Assembly: GCA_964352675.1 (NCBI GenBank)
Contig: CAYGSN010000002.1
Coordinates: forward strand, 1-64,000
DNA: 64,000 nucleotides
DNA from: CAYGSN01 sp964352675
GTDB taxonomy: Bacteria; Pseudomonadota; Alphaproteobacteria; Micavibrionales; Micavibrionaceae
Direction of reading: 5' to 3'
Shown here: positions 18,092 to 27,625 of the stretch, in pieces
Layout of the letters: every line of letters starts with the position of its first letter
How positions within the stretch are numbered: the first letter of the stretch is position 1
Notes under the pieces: generated by a model
Told to the model about the DNA's origin: nothing
Databases searched by the model: none
The model's input: the letters and a program-made list of their open reading frames with translations, nothing else
Position numbers and translations under genes: made by a program

Positions 18092-19419
18092 CCTCTTTTT
18101 TTCATCTCAACAAAAGGGCGCGTGGCCGGGCCGGTATAAAGCTGGCGTGGACGCCCAATCCGCAAGGATGGTTCCTCGATCATTTCCTTCCATTGTGATA
18201 TCCAGCCCACAGTTCTGGCCACGGCGAACAGCACGGTGAACATCGAGGTTGGGAAACCCATGGCCTTCAGAATAATCCCGGAATAGAAGTCCACATTCGG
18301 GAAGAGCTTGCGCTCTACGAAATACTCATCCTGCAGGGCGATACGCTCAAGCTCCATTGCGATCTCCAGCATTGGGTCGTCAACACCCAGGTCTTCCAGA
18401 ACCTGATCGGCGGCTTTCTTCAGAACGCCTGCGCGCGGATCGAAGTTTTTATAGACGCGGTGACCAAAGCCCATTAGGCGGAACGGGTCATCCTTATCTT
18501 TTGCGCGCTCGATAAATTCGGGGATGCGGTCTTTACTTCCGATTTCGGCCAGCATTTCCAGAACGGCCTGGTTTGCGCCGCCATGGCTTGGACCCCAGAG
18601 AGAGGCAATACCGGAGGCGATACAGGCGAACGGATTTGCTTGTGACGATCCGGCAAGGCGTACGGTCGAGGTTGATGCGTTTTGCTCATGATCGGCATGA
18701 AGGATGAATATCTTATCCATCGCGTCGGACAGAATGGGGTTTACCTTGTACGGTTCGGCCGGAACGGCGAAGCACATATACAGGAAGTTCTCAGAGAAAC
18801 TCAGATCATTGCGTGGGAACATAAAGGGTTGCCCCAGCGCGTATTTATGGGTCATCGCCGCTAGGGTCGGCAGTTTTGCAATCAGGCGGTGCGCCGAAAT
18901 TTCTCGCTGCTCGGGGTCCCAGATGTCCAGGGAGTCGTGATAGAAGGCCGACAGAGCGCCTACAACGCCGCACATAATCGCCATCGGGTGCGCATCCCGG
19001 CGGAAACCGCGGTAAAAGTAGTTGATCTGCTCATGCACCATGGTGTGATAGGTAATATTTTTAACAAAATCCTTATACTCGCTCTGGTCCGGCAAATCGC
19101 CGTTGAGCAGGAGGTATGCAACCTCAAGGAAGTTGCTCTTTTCTGCCAGTTCTTCAATTGTGTAGCCGCGATGCAGCAGGATACCTTCCTCACCATCAAT
19201 GAAGGTCAGGCGGGATTTACAGCTTCCGGTCGCGGTAAAGCTGGGGTCAAAGGTAAAATGGCCTGTTTCGGCATAAAGCTTGCGGATATCAATCACGCTT
19301 GGGCCGAGAGTACCGTCAATCACCGGCAGGGTGAACTCTTCGCCTGTCTGATCGTTTTTGAGGGTGAATGTCTTTTGGTCGGTTTCGTTGGCCGGTGCGG
19401 CCTTCTTTGCTTTGCTCAT
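18088..19419 (-). CDS. gltA: Citrate synthase (type II)
   Basis: Entry enzyme of the TCA cycle. The catalytic histidines and aspartate lie in HADHEQNASTSTVR, SLWGPSHGGANQAVLEML and GFGHRVYKNFDPRA. The start at 19419 (MSKAKKAAP) is preferred over the longer open frame from 19494 because GGGGA lies eight bases ahead of it and the extension is not family-like. Length 443 residues. Transcribed after gltX with a 106-base spacer. Confidence 0.97.
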   Translation of the reverse strand: MSKAKKAAPANETDQKTFTLKNDQTGEEFTLPVIDGTLGPSVIDIRKLYAETGHFTFDPSFTATGSCKSRLTFIDGEEGILLHRGYTIEELAEKSNFLEVAYLLLNGDLPDQSEYKDFVKNITYHTMVHEQINYFYRGFRRDAHPMAIMCGVVGALSAFYHDSLDIWDPEQREISAHRLIAKLPTLAAMTHKYALGQPFMFPRNDLSFSENFLYMCFAVPAEPYKVNPILSDAMDKIFILHADHEQNASTSTVRLAGSSQANPFACIASGIASLWGPSHGGANQAVLEMLAEIGSKDRIPEFIERAKDKDDPFRLMGFGHRVYKNFDPRAGVLKKAADQVLEDLGVDDPMLEIAMELERIALQDEYFVERKLFPNVDFYSGIILKAMGFPTSMFTVLFAVARTVGWISQWKEMIEEPSLRIGRPRQLYTGPATRPFVEMKKRG

Positions 19420-19525
19420 GCGATTAAATCCCCGTTGAAAATTAAGGCAGGAAAGAAAATGTTGCCATGCAAAAAAGATATCCTTTTCCGGCAATCAAAT
19501 CAATCTTCTACTATTTTTTTTATTT

Positions 19526-20941
19526 TCAGCCTGCGGGTGTTGCCAAAGCAGATTCAATGCGCGCCAGTGTTTCCGCCTTACCCAGAATCTCTGCCGCATG
19601 AAAAACTGAAGGTGAGGCCATCCGCCCGGTTAGGGCTGCACGCAGTGGCATGGCGATTTTGCCCAATTTTCCTTCTGCGATATCCCCGGCAATTGTTTTA
19701 CAGGCGTCCTGCAGTGCATCGGCCGTGAAATTGGGAAGAGATTCTAATGCAGAGTGCAGACTCTCAAGAGCTTTTTTTCCTTCTCCGGAGAGGAGCTCTG
19801 CAGCTTTTTCTTCAAAATCCAATGGAATTGTTTTTGCAAAAAATACTGATTCATCAGTAAATTGCAGCAATGTTTTCGCGCGTGACTTTAGCTCATCCTG
19901 CGCCGCCAGAATGCGGGATTTTGCGGTGTCGTCAATTTCAACGCCATGATGCTTTTGATAAAACGAACGGCACAGCTCAACCAGCTCTTCACCACTGCGC
20001 TCTCGAATATAATGTGCGTTGAGGTGTTCCAGCTTGGCAAAATCAAATCTTGCGGCGGCTTTGCCGATTCCTTTGAGGTCGAACAGTTCAATAGCGCGCT
20101 CGGTTGTGATAATCTCCTCATCCCCATGGCCCCAGCCCAGCCGCAGAAGATAATTCCGCATGGCCTCGGGCAGATAGCCCATCTCTTTATATTCCTCAAC
20201 ACTGGCCGCACCATGGCGTTTGGACATTTTTGCACCGTCCGGGCCCAGAATCAGAGGAAGATGGGCGTATACAGGCTTCTCCCACCCCATTGCCTCATAA
20301 ACCAGATTCTGACGGAAGGTGTTGTTCAGGTGATCATCCCCGCGGATCACATGAGTGACTCCCATATCATGATCGTCAACCACAACGGCGAGCATATAGG
20401 TCGGTGAGCCGTCGGAGCGCAGAATAATAAAATCATCAAGCTGTTCATTTTGTACCGTCACATCGCCCTGAACCTCGTCATGAATAGTGGATGCGCCGTC
20501 CAAAGGCGCCTTGATACGAATGACCGGCTCTATGCCTTCGGGTGCTTCGGAGGAAGCGCGCTCGCGCCAGCGGCGGTCGTAAAAAGCATTGCTTCCTGCC
20601 GCTTTTGCTTTTTCACGCATCGCTTCAAGCTCTTCGGGTGAACAGTAGCATTTATAAGCTTTCCCTGCCGCCAGCAATTCATGGGCGATTTCGGCGTGGC
20701 GGGCGCTTTGTTCATATTGGGAGACGATTTCACCGTACCAGTCCAGTTCCAGCCATTTCATGGCCTCGATCAGGGCTTTCACAGCTTCTTCAGAGTGCCG
20801 CTTGCGGTCCGTATCTTCAATACGGAACAGCATTTTCCCGCCGTGATTTTTGGCGTAAAGCCAATTAAACAGTGCTGTGCGCGCTGTGCCAATATGCATG
20901 AAGCCGGTGGGCGAGGGGGGAAATCGTGTAACGACGCTCAT
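19526..20941 (-). CDS. gltX: Glutamyl-tRNA synthetase
   Basis: Class I aminoacyl-tRNA synthetase. The HIGH-type motif reads PPSPTGFMHIGTARTALFNW near residue 15, and the second motif is KMSKRHGAASVEEYKEMG. Cysteines in the YKCYCSPEELEA region match the zinc-associated insert. Length 471 residues. Whether it is discriminating or also charges tRNA-Gln cannot be told from one copy. Divergent from comEC with a 69-base spacer. Confidence 0.97.
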   Translation of the reverse strand: MSVVTRFPPSPTGFMHIGTARTALFNWLYAKNHGGKMLFRIEDTDRKRHSEEAVKALIEAMKWLELDWYGEIVSQYEQSARHAEIAHELLAAGKAYKCYCSPEELEAMREKAKAAGSNAFYDRRWRERASSEAPEGIEPVIRIKAPLDGASTIHDEVQGDVTVQNEQLDDFIILRSDGSPTYMLAVVVDDHDMGVTHVIRGDDHLNNTFRQNLVYEAMGWEKPVYAHLPLILGPDGAKMSKRHGAASVEEYKEMGYLPEAMRNYLLRLGWGHGDEEIITTERAIELFDLKGIGKAAARFDFAKLEHLNAHYIRERSGEELVELCRSFYQKHHGVEIDDTAKSRILAAQDELKSRAKTLLQFTDESVFFAKTIPLDFEEKAAELLSGEGKKALESLHSALESLPNFTADALQDACKTIAGDIAEGKLGKIAMPLRAALTGRMASPSVFHAAEILGKAETLARIESALATPAG

Positions 20942-21010
20942 AAAGGGTGCAACTCCGTTGTAAATTGTGTAGTGTGCTCAGTGATTTAAGAACTTAATGA
21001 TCTATAGAGA

Positions 21011-23131
21011 ATGACGCAAGGCCCGTTTCATTTCGACGACGCGAAAACGTTGTCGCAAGGAGTGCTCTACAAAATTCTGGAAGCACTACATCAAGAGCTG
21101 GCTGGGCAAAAACCGCAGCTTTTCCTCTGGATGCCGGTTTTTTTGGGCTGCGGCATTGCGTTTTATTACGCGCTGATGGTGGAGCCGCCCGTTTTTCTGG
21201 GGGTGGCGGCCTGTATTTTAGTTCTGGCCGCTCTTGTCGGTTTTTGGAACAAGGTGCGCTGCCGTTATATTTTCATGATCTTCCTGTGTTTTAGTACCGG
21301 TTATATGGCCGCACAAATCCGCAGCTTTACCGTTTACACGCCGATGCTCCAAAAGGATATGGGGCCTGTCACGGTGCAGGGGAAAATTCTCAGCATTGAA
21401 AAACTGGAGGAGGGTAAGGGCAGCCGCCTCGTTCTTGGTGATCTGAATATTGAAGATGTGGCTCCCGGGGAAACGCCGCGCAAAATTCGCCTGACGCTGC
21501 GCAAGGACGAAGGTATAGCTCTGGGCCAGCGTGTGGAGGTTCTGGCTGGGCTGCATAAACCCTCCGCCCCTGTGATTCCCGGAGGATTTGATTTTCAGCA
21601 TTATATGTTTTTTCAGGGCATCGGTGCGGTTGGGTTTATTTACAAACCACCAGTGATTTTACAGCAAAGCATCAGCACTCCACTATCCGGCCTGATTGAA
21701 CGGTTGCGCTATACGATCGAGCAGCGGGTCTTTGCCGCGGTTGATTACCCGGAAAGCTCTATCGCTGCAGCGCTCCTGACCGGTCGGCGCACGGCGATCA
21801 GTAATGAAAATGTCGATGCGATGCGCGAATCCGGTCTGGCGCACTTGCTGGCAATTTCCGGGCTGCATGTGGGGTTGTTTGCCGGGGTGATTTTCTTTTT
21901 CTCGCGTTTGATGATGGTGCTCGTGCCCGGAGTCGCGTTGCATCATCCGGTCAAGAAATATGCGGCTATTCTCGGGTTCTTGGGGGCGTGCGCCTATATG
22001 CTGCTGGCCGGCGCGACGATCCCGACCCAGCGCGCAGTCTTGATGGTTGGGGTGGTGTTCCTGGCAATCCTACTGGACCGCATGGCATTGTCGCTGCGGC
22101 TCGTGGCCTTTGCAGCGATCATAGTTCTGTTGTTTGCGCCGGAAAGCCTGATGTCGGCGAGTTTTCAGATGTCATTCGGCGCTGTGGCGGCTCTGGTGGT
22201 GTTTTATGAATCCATACGCGGATGGTTGACCGGGCTGTACCGGGAGGCCGGGTGGGTGCGCCGGGCAGCGCTGTATTTCCTGGGCGTATGCATGACCACC
22301 GTGGTGGCCAGCACGGCGACAGCCCCGTTTGCGCTGTATCATTTTAACCAGATGGCGGTGTATTCTCTTCTGGCCAATGCGATTGCGATGCCTCTGATGG
22401 CGTTCATCATTATGCCCTTTGCCGTACTGGCGCTGTTCGTTATGCCCTTGGGTCTGGAATACTGGCCGCTGGCGGTGATGGAATTCGGGGTGGCTCGGGT
22501 TTTGGAGACGGCGCTTTGGGTGAGTTCTTTGCCGCATTCTGTTTGGCGGATTGCTTTATTGCCACATGGGGCCTTCGTGGCCTTTATCACCGGGAGCCTG
22601 TTTCTGATGCTCTGGAAGGGACGGTTGAGGCTGGCCGGACTTGCGTTTTATGGCGTTGCGGTTGTTCTGACGATGCAATACCGCCCACCGGATATTCTAA
22701 TTTCTTCAAAATTTGAGCTGGTGGGTTTTTTTGACGCCGATGGCAGGCTGAATGTCTCTGCGCGTAACAAGGATCGATTTGTTCTGGAGAATTGGGAAAG
22801 CGCCGCCGGGCTGGAAGAGGGGCAGGCGAAGCCGTGGCCGCGGGAAGGGACGCAGGAAAATCTGGTTTGTGGGGAGCAGGGATGCCGTTTGGCCGTAAAT
22901 AGCCAAAAAATTTCCTTCCTGAAAAGCCCGTCTTACCTGGCCGAAGAGTGCAACTGGGCGGATCTGATATTGTCCTTTGAGCCTGTGGAACAGCCCTTTT
23001 GCGGCACGGCACGGATGTTGGATAAATATGACGCTTGGTCCGGCGGTGCACACGCCATCTGGCTGGAGCCGTCTGGTATAATCATCAAGACAAGTGAATC
23101 CGAGCGCGGGAAACGACCGTGGACGCAATAG
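21011..23131 (+). CDS. comEC: ComEC/Rec2-family DNA uptake channel
   Basis: Inner membrane protein of natural transformation. It has an N-terminal membrane and OB-like domain (DUF4131; VQGKILSIEKLEEGKGSR) and then the competence core with many membrane helices. The family motif is GLAHLLAISGLHVGLFAGVI, with LAGATIPTQRAVLMVG after it. Length 706 residues. The C-terminal 150 residues lack the zinc-binding HxHxDH motif of a metallo-beta-lactamase domain, as in many alphaproteobacterial ComEC proteins. Conserved next to gltX and lexA. No other competence genes are in the window. Confidence 0.92.
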   Translation: MTQGPFHFDDAKTLSQGVLYKILEALHQELAGQKPQLFLWMPVFLGCGIAFYYALMVEPPVFLGVAACILVLAALVGFWNKVRCRYIFMIFLCFSTGYMAAQIRSFTVYTPMLQKDMGPVTVQGKILSIEKLEEGKGSRLVLGDLNIEDVAPGETPRKIRLTLRKDEGIALGQRVEVLAGLHKPSAPVIPGGFDFQHYMFFQGIGAVGFIYKPPVILQQSISTPLSGLIERLRYTIEQRVFAAVDYPESSIAAALLTGRRTAISNENVDAMRESGLAHLLAISGLHVGLFAGVIFFFSRLMMVLVPGVALHHPVKKYAAILGFLGACAYMLLAGATIPTQRAVLMVGVVFLAILLDRMALSLRLVAFAAIIVLLFAPESLMSASFQMSFGAVAALVVFYESIRGWLTGLYREAGWVRRAALYFLGVCMTTVVASTATAPFALYHFNQMAVYSLLANAIAMPLMAFIIMPFAVLALFVMPLGLEYWPLAVMEFGVARVLETALWVSSLPHSVWRIALLPHGAFVAFITGSLFLMLWKGRLRLAGLAFYGVAVVLTMQYRPPDILISSKFELVGFFDADGRLNVSARNKDRFVLENWESAAGLEEGQAKPWPREGTQENLVCGEQGCRLAVNSQKISFLKSPSYLAEECNWADLILSFEPVEQPFCGTARMLDKYDAWSGGAHAIWLEPSGIIIKTSESERGKRPWTQ

Positions 23132-23159
23132 GCGGAACCTGGAGTTTGAGCCAGATTGC

Positions 23160-23837
23160 CTAATGATATGTGCGCATTAAGCTGACAAGGCGGCCCTGGA
23201 CCTTTACCCGTTCCGGCTCCAGAACCTGAGGTTCGTGATCATCGTTTTCCGGCTCCAATATAATCTTGTTCCCGGCGCGGCGCAGGCGTTTCAGCGTGGC
23301 TTCATGATCATCGACAAGTGCCACGACAATCGCGCCGTTCTCGGCCGTATCACAGCGGCGGATGATCACAGTATCGCCATCATGGATCCCGGCATTGATC
23401 ATGGAATCCCCCTCAATCGTCAGCGCGTATAAGTCCCCGGAACCGGCAAATTCTTGGGAAACAGGAATGGTTTCGCTGGTGTCGTTAATGGCTTCAATTG
23501 GCGTTCCGGCAGCAATCTTGCCGTAAAGAGGTATAAGCTCCATTCCTGCAAAGATTTGTGGAGGCGGCATATTTGCCGGAGCATTTGCAGCCGCGGCAGA
23601 GGAATCTCGGCCGCTTTTTATACCTTCCGGCAGGCGGATAATTTCCAGAGCTCTCGCCCGGTGTGGCAGGCGCTGCAGATAGCCGCGTTCCTCCAGCCCG
23701 GTAATCAGGCGGTGAATTCCAGATTTGGATTTCAGGCCCAAAGCTTCTTTCATTTCCTCAAAAGAGGGCGGAACGTCCGAATCCTGCATGCGTTCGTGAA
23801 TAAAAAGCAGCAAATCGCGCTGTTTCTGCGTAAGCAT
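23160..23837 (-). CDS. lexA: LexA SOS repressor
   Basis: Repressor of the DNA damage response. An N-terminal winged helix (about residues 1-65) is followed by an S24 latent protease. The autocleavage bond is A110-G111 in GKIAAGTPIEA; the catalytic serine is S145 (IEGDSMINAG) and the lysine K183 (HEATLKRLRR). The hinge, around 70-95, is long and Ala/Pro-rich. Length 225 residues. A GTTC-N7-GTTC operator lies 68-82 bases upstream of the start, supporting autoregulation. Convergent with comEC. Confidence 0.97.
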   Translation of the reverse strand: MLTQKQRDLLLFIHERMQDSDVPPSFEEMKEALGLKSKSGIHRLITGLEERGYLQRLPHRARALEIIRLPEGIKSGRDSSAAAANAPANMPPPQIFAGMELIPLYGKIAAGTPIEAINDTSETIPVSQEFAGSGDLYALTIEGDSMINAGIHDGDTVIIRRCDTAENGAIVVALVDDHEATLKRLRRAGNKIILEPENDDHEPQVLEPERVKVQGRLVSLMRTYH

Positions 23838-23904
23838 TTTTAATAGTCCCCTTCTTTATTCAAAACGATTTCCTGCGAGAATCGCGATAGAATATACACT
23901 ATTT

Positions 23905-23919
23905 GTTCTACTTTAGTTC
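23905..23919 (-). promoter_or_regulatory. SOS box (LexA operator), GTTC-N7-GTTC
   Basis: GTTC at 23905-23908 and GTTC at 23916-23919, separated by seven bases, exactly match the alphaproteobacterial LexA box. A third GTTC follows at 23922-23925. The site lies between the trpC stop and lexA, in position to control lexA transcription on the minus strand. Confidence 0.88.
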
Positions 23920-23936
23920 TTGTTCTGTGTCAAATT

Positions 23937-24710
23937 TTAATTCAACAGTTTTTGCAGGGCATCCCCGATATCTTCTTCCCGCATAAGGCTTTCTCCGATC
24001 AGAAACCCGTCAAAACCGGCAGATTGCAAAGAAAGAAGCGTTTCACGGTCTGAAATTCCGCTCTCGGCGATTTTGAGGACGGGAGAGGGAATTTTTGAAC
24101 TTAAATCAAACGATGTTTGGATATCCACCTCCAGGGTCTTCAGGTTGCGGTTGTTGATGCCAATCATTGAGGGTTTGAGTTTTAGAGCCTCCTCCAACTC
24201 TTCTGCGTCATGAATTTCTACCAGTACGTCCATGCCCAACTCCTGTGAAAGGCTGTAAAGCTCCTGTGCCTGCGAGGTTTCAAGTGCGGCCATAATTAGC
24301 AAAATACAATCGGCGCCGAGCGCTCTGCTCTCATATATTTGGTAGGGGTCCAGCATGAAATCCTTGCGCAGGAGAGGAAGAGAGACAGTGTTTCGTATAG
24401 CTCTCAGGTAATCGTCGTGCCCCTGGAAATAAGGCTCGTCGGTAAGTACAGACAGGCAGGCTGCGCCGTTGTCTTCATATGTTTTTGCAATGCTCGGTGC
24501 ATCGAAATCCGTGCGAATAACCCCCTTGCTGGGCGATGCTTTTTTGATTTCGGCGATAATGGCTCTTGATTTAGCACTCAGCGCCCGGATAAAGCCGCAA
24601 GGAGGAGGGGTGTTCGCTGATATCGACTTTAAGTCTTCCAGGGACGTTCCGGATTGTTTCTGAAGAATATGTCTGCGCTTTCTGTCGCAGATGTCCTGGA
24701 GAACACTCAT
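23937..24710 (-). CDS. trpC: Indole-3-glycerol phosphate synthase
   Basis: TIM-barrel enzyme of tryptophan synthesis, closing the indole ring. Visible are AEIKKASPSKGVIRTDF (catalytic Lys), LSVLTDEPYFQG, LLRKDFMLDPYQI, IGINNRNLKTL and the phosphate site AESGISDRE. Length 257 residues; a separate protein, not fused to TrpF. Follows trpD by 10 bases. In many alphaproteobacteria moaC and moeA lie between trpC and lexA; here they are absent. Confidence 0.98.
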   Translation of the reverse strand: MSVLQDICDRKRRHILQKQSGTSLEDLKSISANTPPPCGFIRALSAKSRAIIAEIKKASPSKGVIRTDFDAPSIAKTYEDNGAACLSVLTDEPYFQGHDDYLRAIRNTVSLPLLRKDFMLDPYQIYESRALGADCILLIMAALETSQAQELYSLSQELGMDVLVEIHDAEELEEALKLKPSMIGINNRNLKTLEVDIQTSFDLSSKIPSPVLKIAESGISDRETLLSLQSAGFDGFLIGESLMREEDIGDALQKLLN

Positions 24711-24720
24711 ATACGATGCC

Positions 24721-25737
24721 TCACGCGGTCATGTCTTTGCGGGAGAAGCCGATATAATCGCGTAGAACTTCATAAGCCAGACCGTCATCAATGGCTTGTT
24801 CCGCCTTCTGTACACCGGCTTTCAGGTCCTGGACAGATCCGTGAATTTTGAGCACCGCAGCCGTATTGGCCATGACGATATCGCGGTAGGCGCCCTTTTG
24901 CCCTTCCAGCAGCGCCCGCAGGGCCGAGGCATTCTCTGTAACGTCACCACCCCGTAAAGCCTGCAGGTCCGAGACAGGGAGGCCGAAATCCTCAGGCGCG
25001 AGGGTTTTTTCAGAAATTTTACCGTCATCCAGAATACAAACTTTGGTCGTGGTGGTTGTTGTTATTTCATCCAGCCCGTCATCACCGTGAACAACCCAGG
25101 CCCGTTTGCTGCCGAGTTTTTGTAGAGTTTCCGCCATGGGACGCAGCCATTTTGAATCGTAAACGCCGATAAGCTGGTAGCGGGTACCGGCCGGATTGGC
25201 GAGCGGTCCGAGCAGATTAAATATTGTACGAATACCGAGCTGTTTACGGATATCCGTAACATGCTTCATCGCGCTGTGATGTCGTGGAGCCATCAAAAAT
25301 CCGAAACGCACTTTTTTCAGCGATTCTTCAAGAATTTCAGGAGAAGGCTCCAGGTTTACACCCAGAAGTTCTAGCACATCTGCCGTGCCTGATTTTGAGC
25401 TTGAGGCGCGGTTTCCATGTTTGGCGACGGGAGCGCCGCAAGCCGCTGCAACAAGTGCCGTAGCGGTGGAGATATTGTAGGTGCCAGCTCCGTCTCCGCC
25501 CGTGCCGCAACAATCCACTGCGTCGTAAGGGGCTTTGATGGTCAACGCCTTCTCGCGCATTACACGGGCGGCGCCGGTGATTTCATCAACCGTTTCGCCG
25601 CGCCCGGCCAATGCGCTAAGAAATGCGCCAAGATCGCTCTCGGGAACAGCGCCTTCCATGATGGAGCGCATGACCTCTATCATTTCTTCTTCTTTGAGGT
25701 TGTCGCCGTTTTGCACTTTATCGAGGAACTGTTTCAT
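24721..25737 (-). CDS. trpD: Anthranilate phosphoribosyltransferase
   Basis: Transfers phosphoribosyl to anthranilate. PRPP motif DCCGTGGDGAGTYNIST, the KHGNRASSSKSGTADVLE segment, and MAPRHHSAMKHV are all present. Length 338 residues. The start overlaps the trpG stop by four bases, so trpG, trpD and trpC form one operon. Confidence 0.98.
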   Translation of the reverse strand: MKQFLDKVQNGDNLKEEEMIEVMRSIMEGAVPESDLGAFLSALAGRGETVDEITGAARVMREKALTIKAPYDAVDCCGTGGDGAGTYNISTATALVAAACGAPVAKHGNRASSSKSGTADVLELLGVNLEPSPEILEESLKKVRFGFLMAPRHHSAMKHVTDIRKQLGIRTIFNLLGPLANPAGTRYQLIGVYDSKWLRPMAETLQKLGSKRAWVVHGDDGLDEITTTTTTKVCILDDGKISEKTLAPEDFGLPVSDLQALRGGDVTENASALRALLEGQKGAYRDIVMANTAAVLKIHGSVQDLKAGVQKAEQAIDDGLAYEVLRDYIGFSRKDMTA

Positions 25738-26300
25738 AACATCTCCGTAAAGTTTTTCAATATGGCGCGCCCATTTTCGCTGGCGATGCTTTCGGGGTGG
25801 AACTGAACGCCGTGAATTGGTTTGGTTTTATGCTGTACGCCCATGATGACACCATTAGAGGTTTTTGCTGTGACGCGCAAATTTGCAGGCAGGCTCTCCG
25901 GCGCAATCACAAGGGAATGATAACGTGTAACGTTAAGCGGTGACCCCAGCCCGGCGAAGACACCTTCGCCTGTGTGTGTGATTTCAGAAATTTTTCCGTG
26001 CATCGGGGATTCCCTTACGATTTTGCCGCCAAAGGCCTGCCCGATGGCTTGATGCCCCAGGCAAACTCCCAAAAGGGGGATGTTTTTCTCAGAAGCCAGC
26101 GTGACAAGCTCTAGACTTATTCCTGAATCATCGGGTGTACCGGGGCCAGGAGAAATCATAAGTCCCGCGGGTTTAAGTTTGAGCACATCAAGTGCGCTCA
26201 TCGCATCGTTCCGTACAACTTTTATCTTGGCCTTTAAATCGCCCAGATACTGGACGAGGTTGTAGGTAAAGCTATCGTAGTTATCAATCAGCACAATCAT
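25734..26300 (-). CDS. trpG: Anthranilate synthase glutamine amidotransferase subunit
   Basis: Supplies ammonia to TrpE. Class I glutamine amidotransferase with the start MIVLIDNYDSFTYNLVQYLG, catalytic cysteine in LLGVCLGHQAIGQAFG, and the His/Glu pair in GVQFHPESIAS. The longer open frame to 26591 is rejected because family homology begins at the ATG at 26300. Length 188 residues. Could also serve folate synthesis (PabA) if no other copy exists. Confidence 0.95.
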   Translation of the reverse strand: MIVLIDNYDSFTYNLVQYLGDLKAKIKVVRNDAMSALDVLKLKPAGLMISPGPGTPDDSGISLELVTLASEKNIPLLGVCLGHQAIGQAFGGKIVRESPMHGKISEITHTGEGVFAGLGSPLNVTRYHSLVIAPESLPANLRVTAKTSNGVIMGVQHKTKPIHGVQFHPESIASENGRAILKNFTEML

Positions 26301-26393
26301 GCGCCCCTTTATGGCGCGGCGACGCGTGATTATCAAGTCCTGAATGGCCGTTTGATATCTGTCATTTACGAATGGGATTTGCACGGCTAGAAT

Positions 26394-27614
26394 ATGGATA
26401 TGAGTAAATATTTTCGCCCGAGCAACCTTCCTGTAAAGAATCCTAGAAAGACTGCTGTTTTTGTAATGGTCGGCACATGCCTGATGATCGCGATTCATAT
26501 GGTTTTTCTGGGTGGGTTTGAGCAAATCTCCAAAGCGCCGCAGGAAATGCGAATGCAGCGGCCAAAGGTCAGCTTTGAAACACTGGCGCATAGTGAGATC
26601 AAGGACTATAAATCTTCCCGGCAGATTTTAAAGTTCTCGGACAAGCAGGGCTTGGAGAATTTGATAAGGTTTGATGAAGATTTTTGGGCCGTTCCACAGC
26701 CTGAAAGTCATGCGAATGTGCCGCTGGAACAGGAAAGACTGGCGGCTTTGCCGGATAATCATGCCCAGATTCCTGAAACATTGGCGCAACCCGAAAAGCC
26801 TATGCCGGAATTAAGTGTTCCGAAATTTAAAAATCCAAAAATTGCCATCATCATAGATGATCTGGGGTTGGATCAGCCGCGTACCCGTCAGGTAATGGCG
26901 CTTGATGCTCCGCTTACTCTGGCGTTTTTGCCATATGCACCACAGCTACCGGAAATTACAGCTGAGGCAAAGGCCACAGGTCATGAGCTTTTGATTCATA
27001 CGCCGATGCAACCGCTGAACCGTGATCTTAATCCCGGCCCCTTGGCTTTACTTGAAGGAATGGAGAAGGGTGAATTTGATCAGGCTCTAAACACTATTTT
27101 TGATTCTTTTGAGGGATATGTGGGAATCAACAATCATATGGGTAGCCGCCTGACGCAGGATGAAGCGGCTATGGGACGTGTAATGAAAGCTTTGGCCGAA
27201 CGCGGACTGATCTTTGTGGATTCCAAAACAATCCATACTTCCGTGGCGGCGCGGGTGGCAGCGGAGAACGGTATTCCCTTTGCCGAGCGGGATGTTTTCC
27301 TTGATCATGTCGATACGATTGAATTTGTAAAAGGTGCCCTGAAGAAAACCGAAGAGGCGGCCTACCGCAAGGGTTATGCGATTGCCATCGGGCACCCCAA
27401 GGACGCAACAATCCAGGGGCTGCGTGAATGGCTGCCCGGCCTGAAAGAAAAGGGCATTGAGATTGTGCCGGTCAGCCGTCTTGTGAGCACTCCGAAGGCG
27501 CAGGGCGATGATTCTTTATTATCTCTCAAACTTATGAATGAGGCGCAAAGCGCTGCGCGTATAAAGCCCAGCAGCGGCAATTCTGCGCCGAGCACGGGCA
27601 GCGAGCGGTATTGA
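26394..27614 (+). CDS. Divergent polysaccharide deacetylase family protein (YibQ-like)
   Basis: Periplasmic or membrane-anchored protein of the DUF610/YibQ branch of the NodB-like deacetylase fold. It has an N-terminal membrane anchor (about residues 20-40), a low-complexity linker to about 140, and a deacetylase-like domain starting KIAIIIDDLGLDQ, with LLIHTPMQP, IGINNHMGS-type (here VGINNHMGSRLT) and the late AIAIGHPKDATI. Length 406 residues. It lies on the opposite strand between trpE and trpG, interrupting the trp cluster. Enzymatic activity is not established for this branch; a role in envelope carbohydrate is inferred. Confidence 0.85.
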   Translation: MDMSKYFRPSNLPVKNPRKTAVFVMVGTCLMIAIHMVFLGGFEQISKAPQEMRMQRPKVSFETLAHSEIKDYKSSRQILKFSDKQGLENLIRFDEDFWAVPQPESHANVPLEQERLAALPDNHAQIPETLAQPEKPMPELSVPKFKNPKIAIIIDDLGLDQPRTRQVMALDAPLTLAFLPYAPQLPEITAEAKATGHELLIHTPMQPLNRDLNPGPLALLEGMEKGEFDQALNTIFDSFEGYVGINNHMGSRLTQDEAAMGRVMKALAERGLIFVDSKTIHTSVAARVAAENGIPFAERDVFLDHVDTIEFVKGALKKTEEAAYRKGYAIAIGHPKDATIQGLREWLPGLKEKGIEIVPVSRLVSTPKAQGDDSLLSLKLMNEAQSAARIKPSSGNSAPSTGSERY

Positions 27615-27625
27615 TTTCCTGCTGG

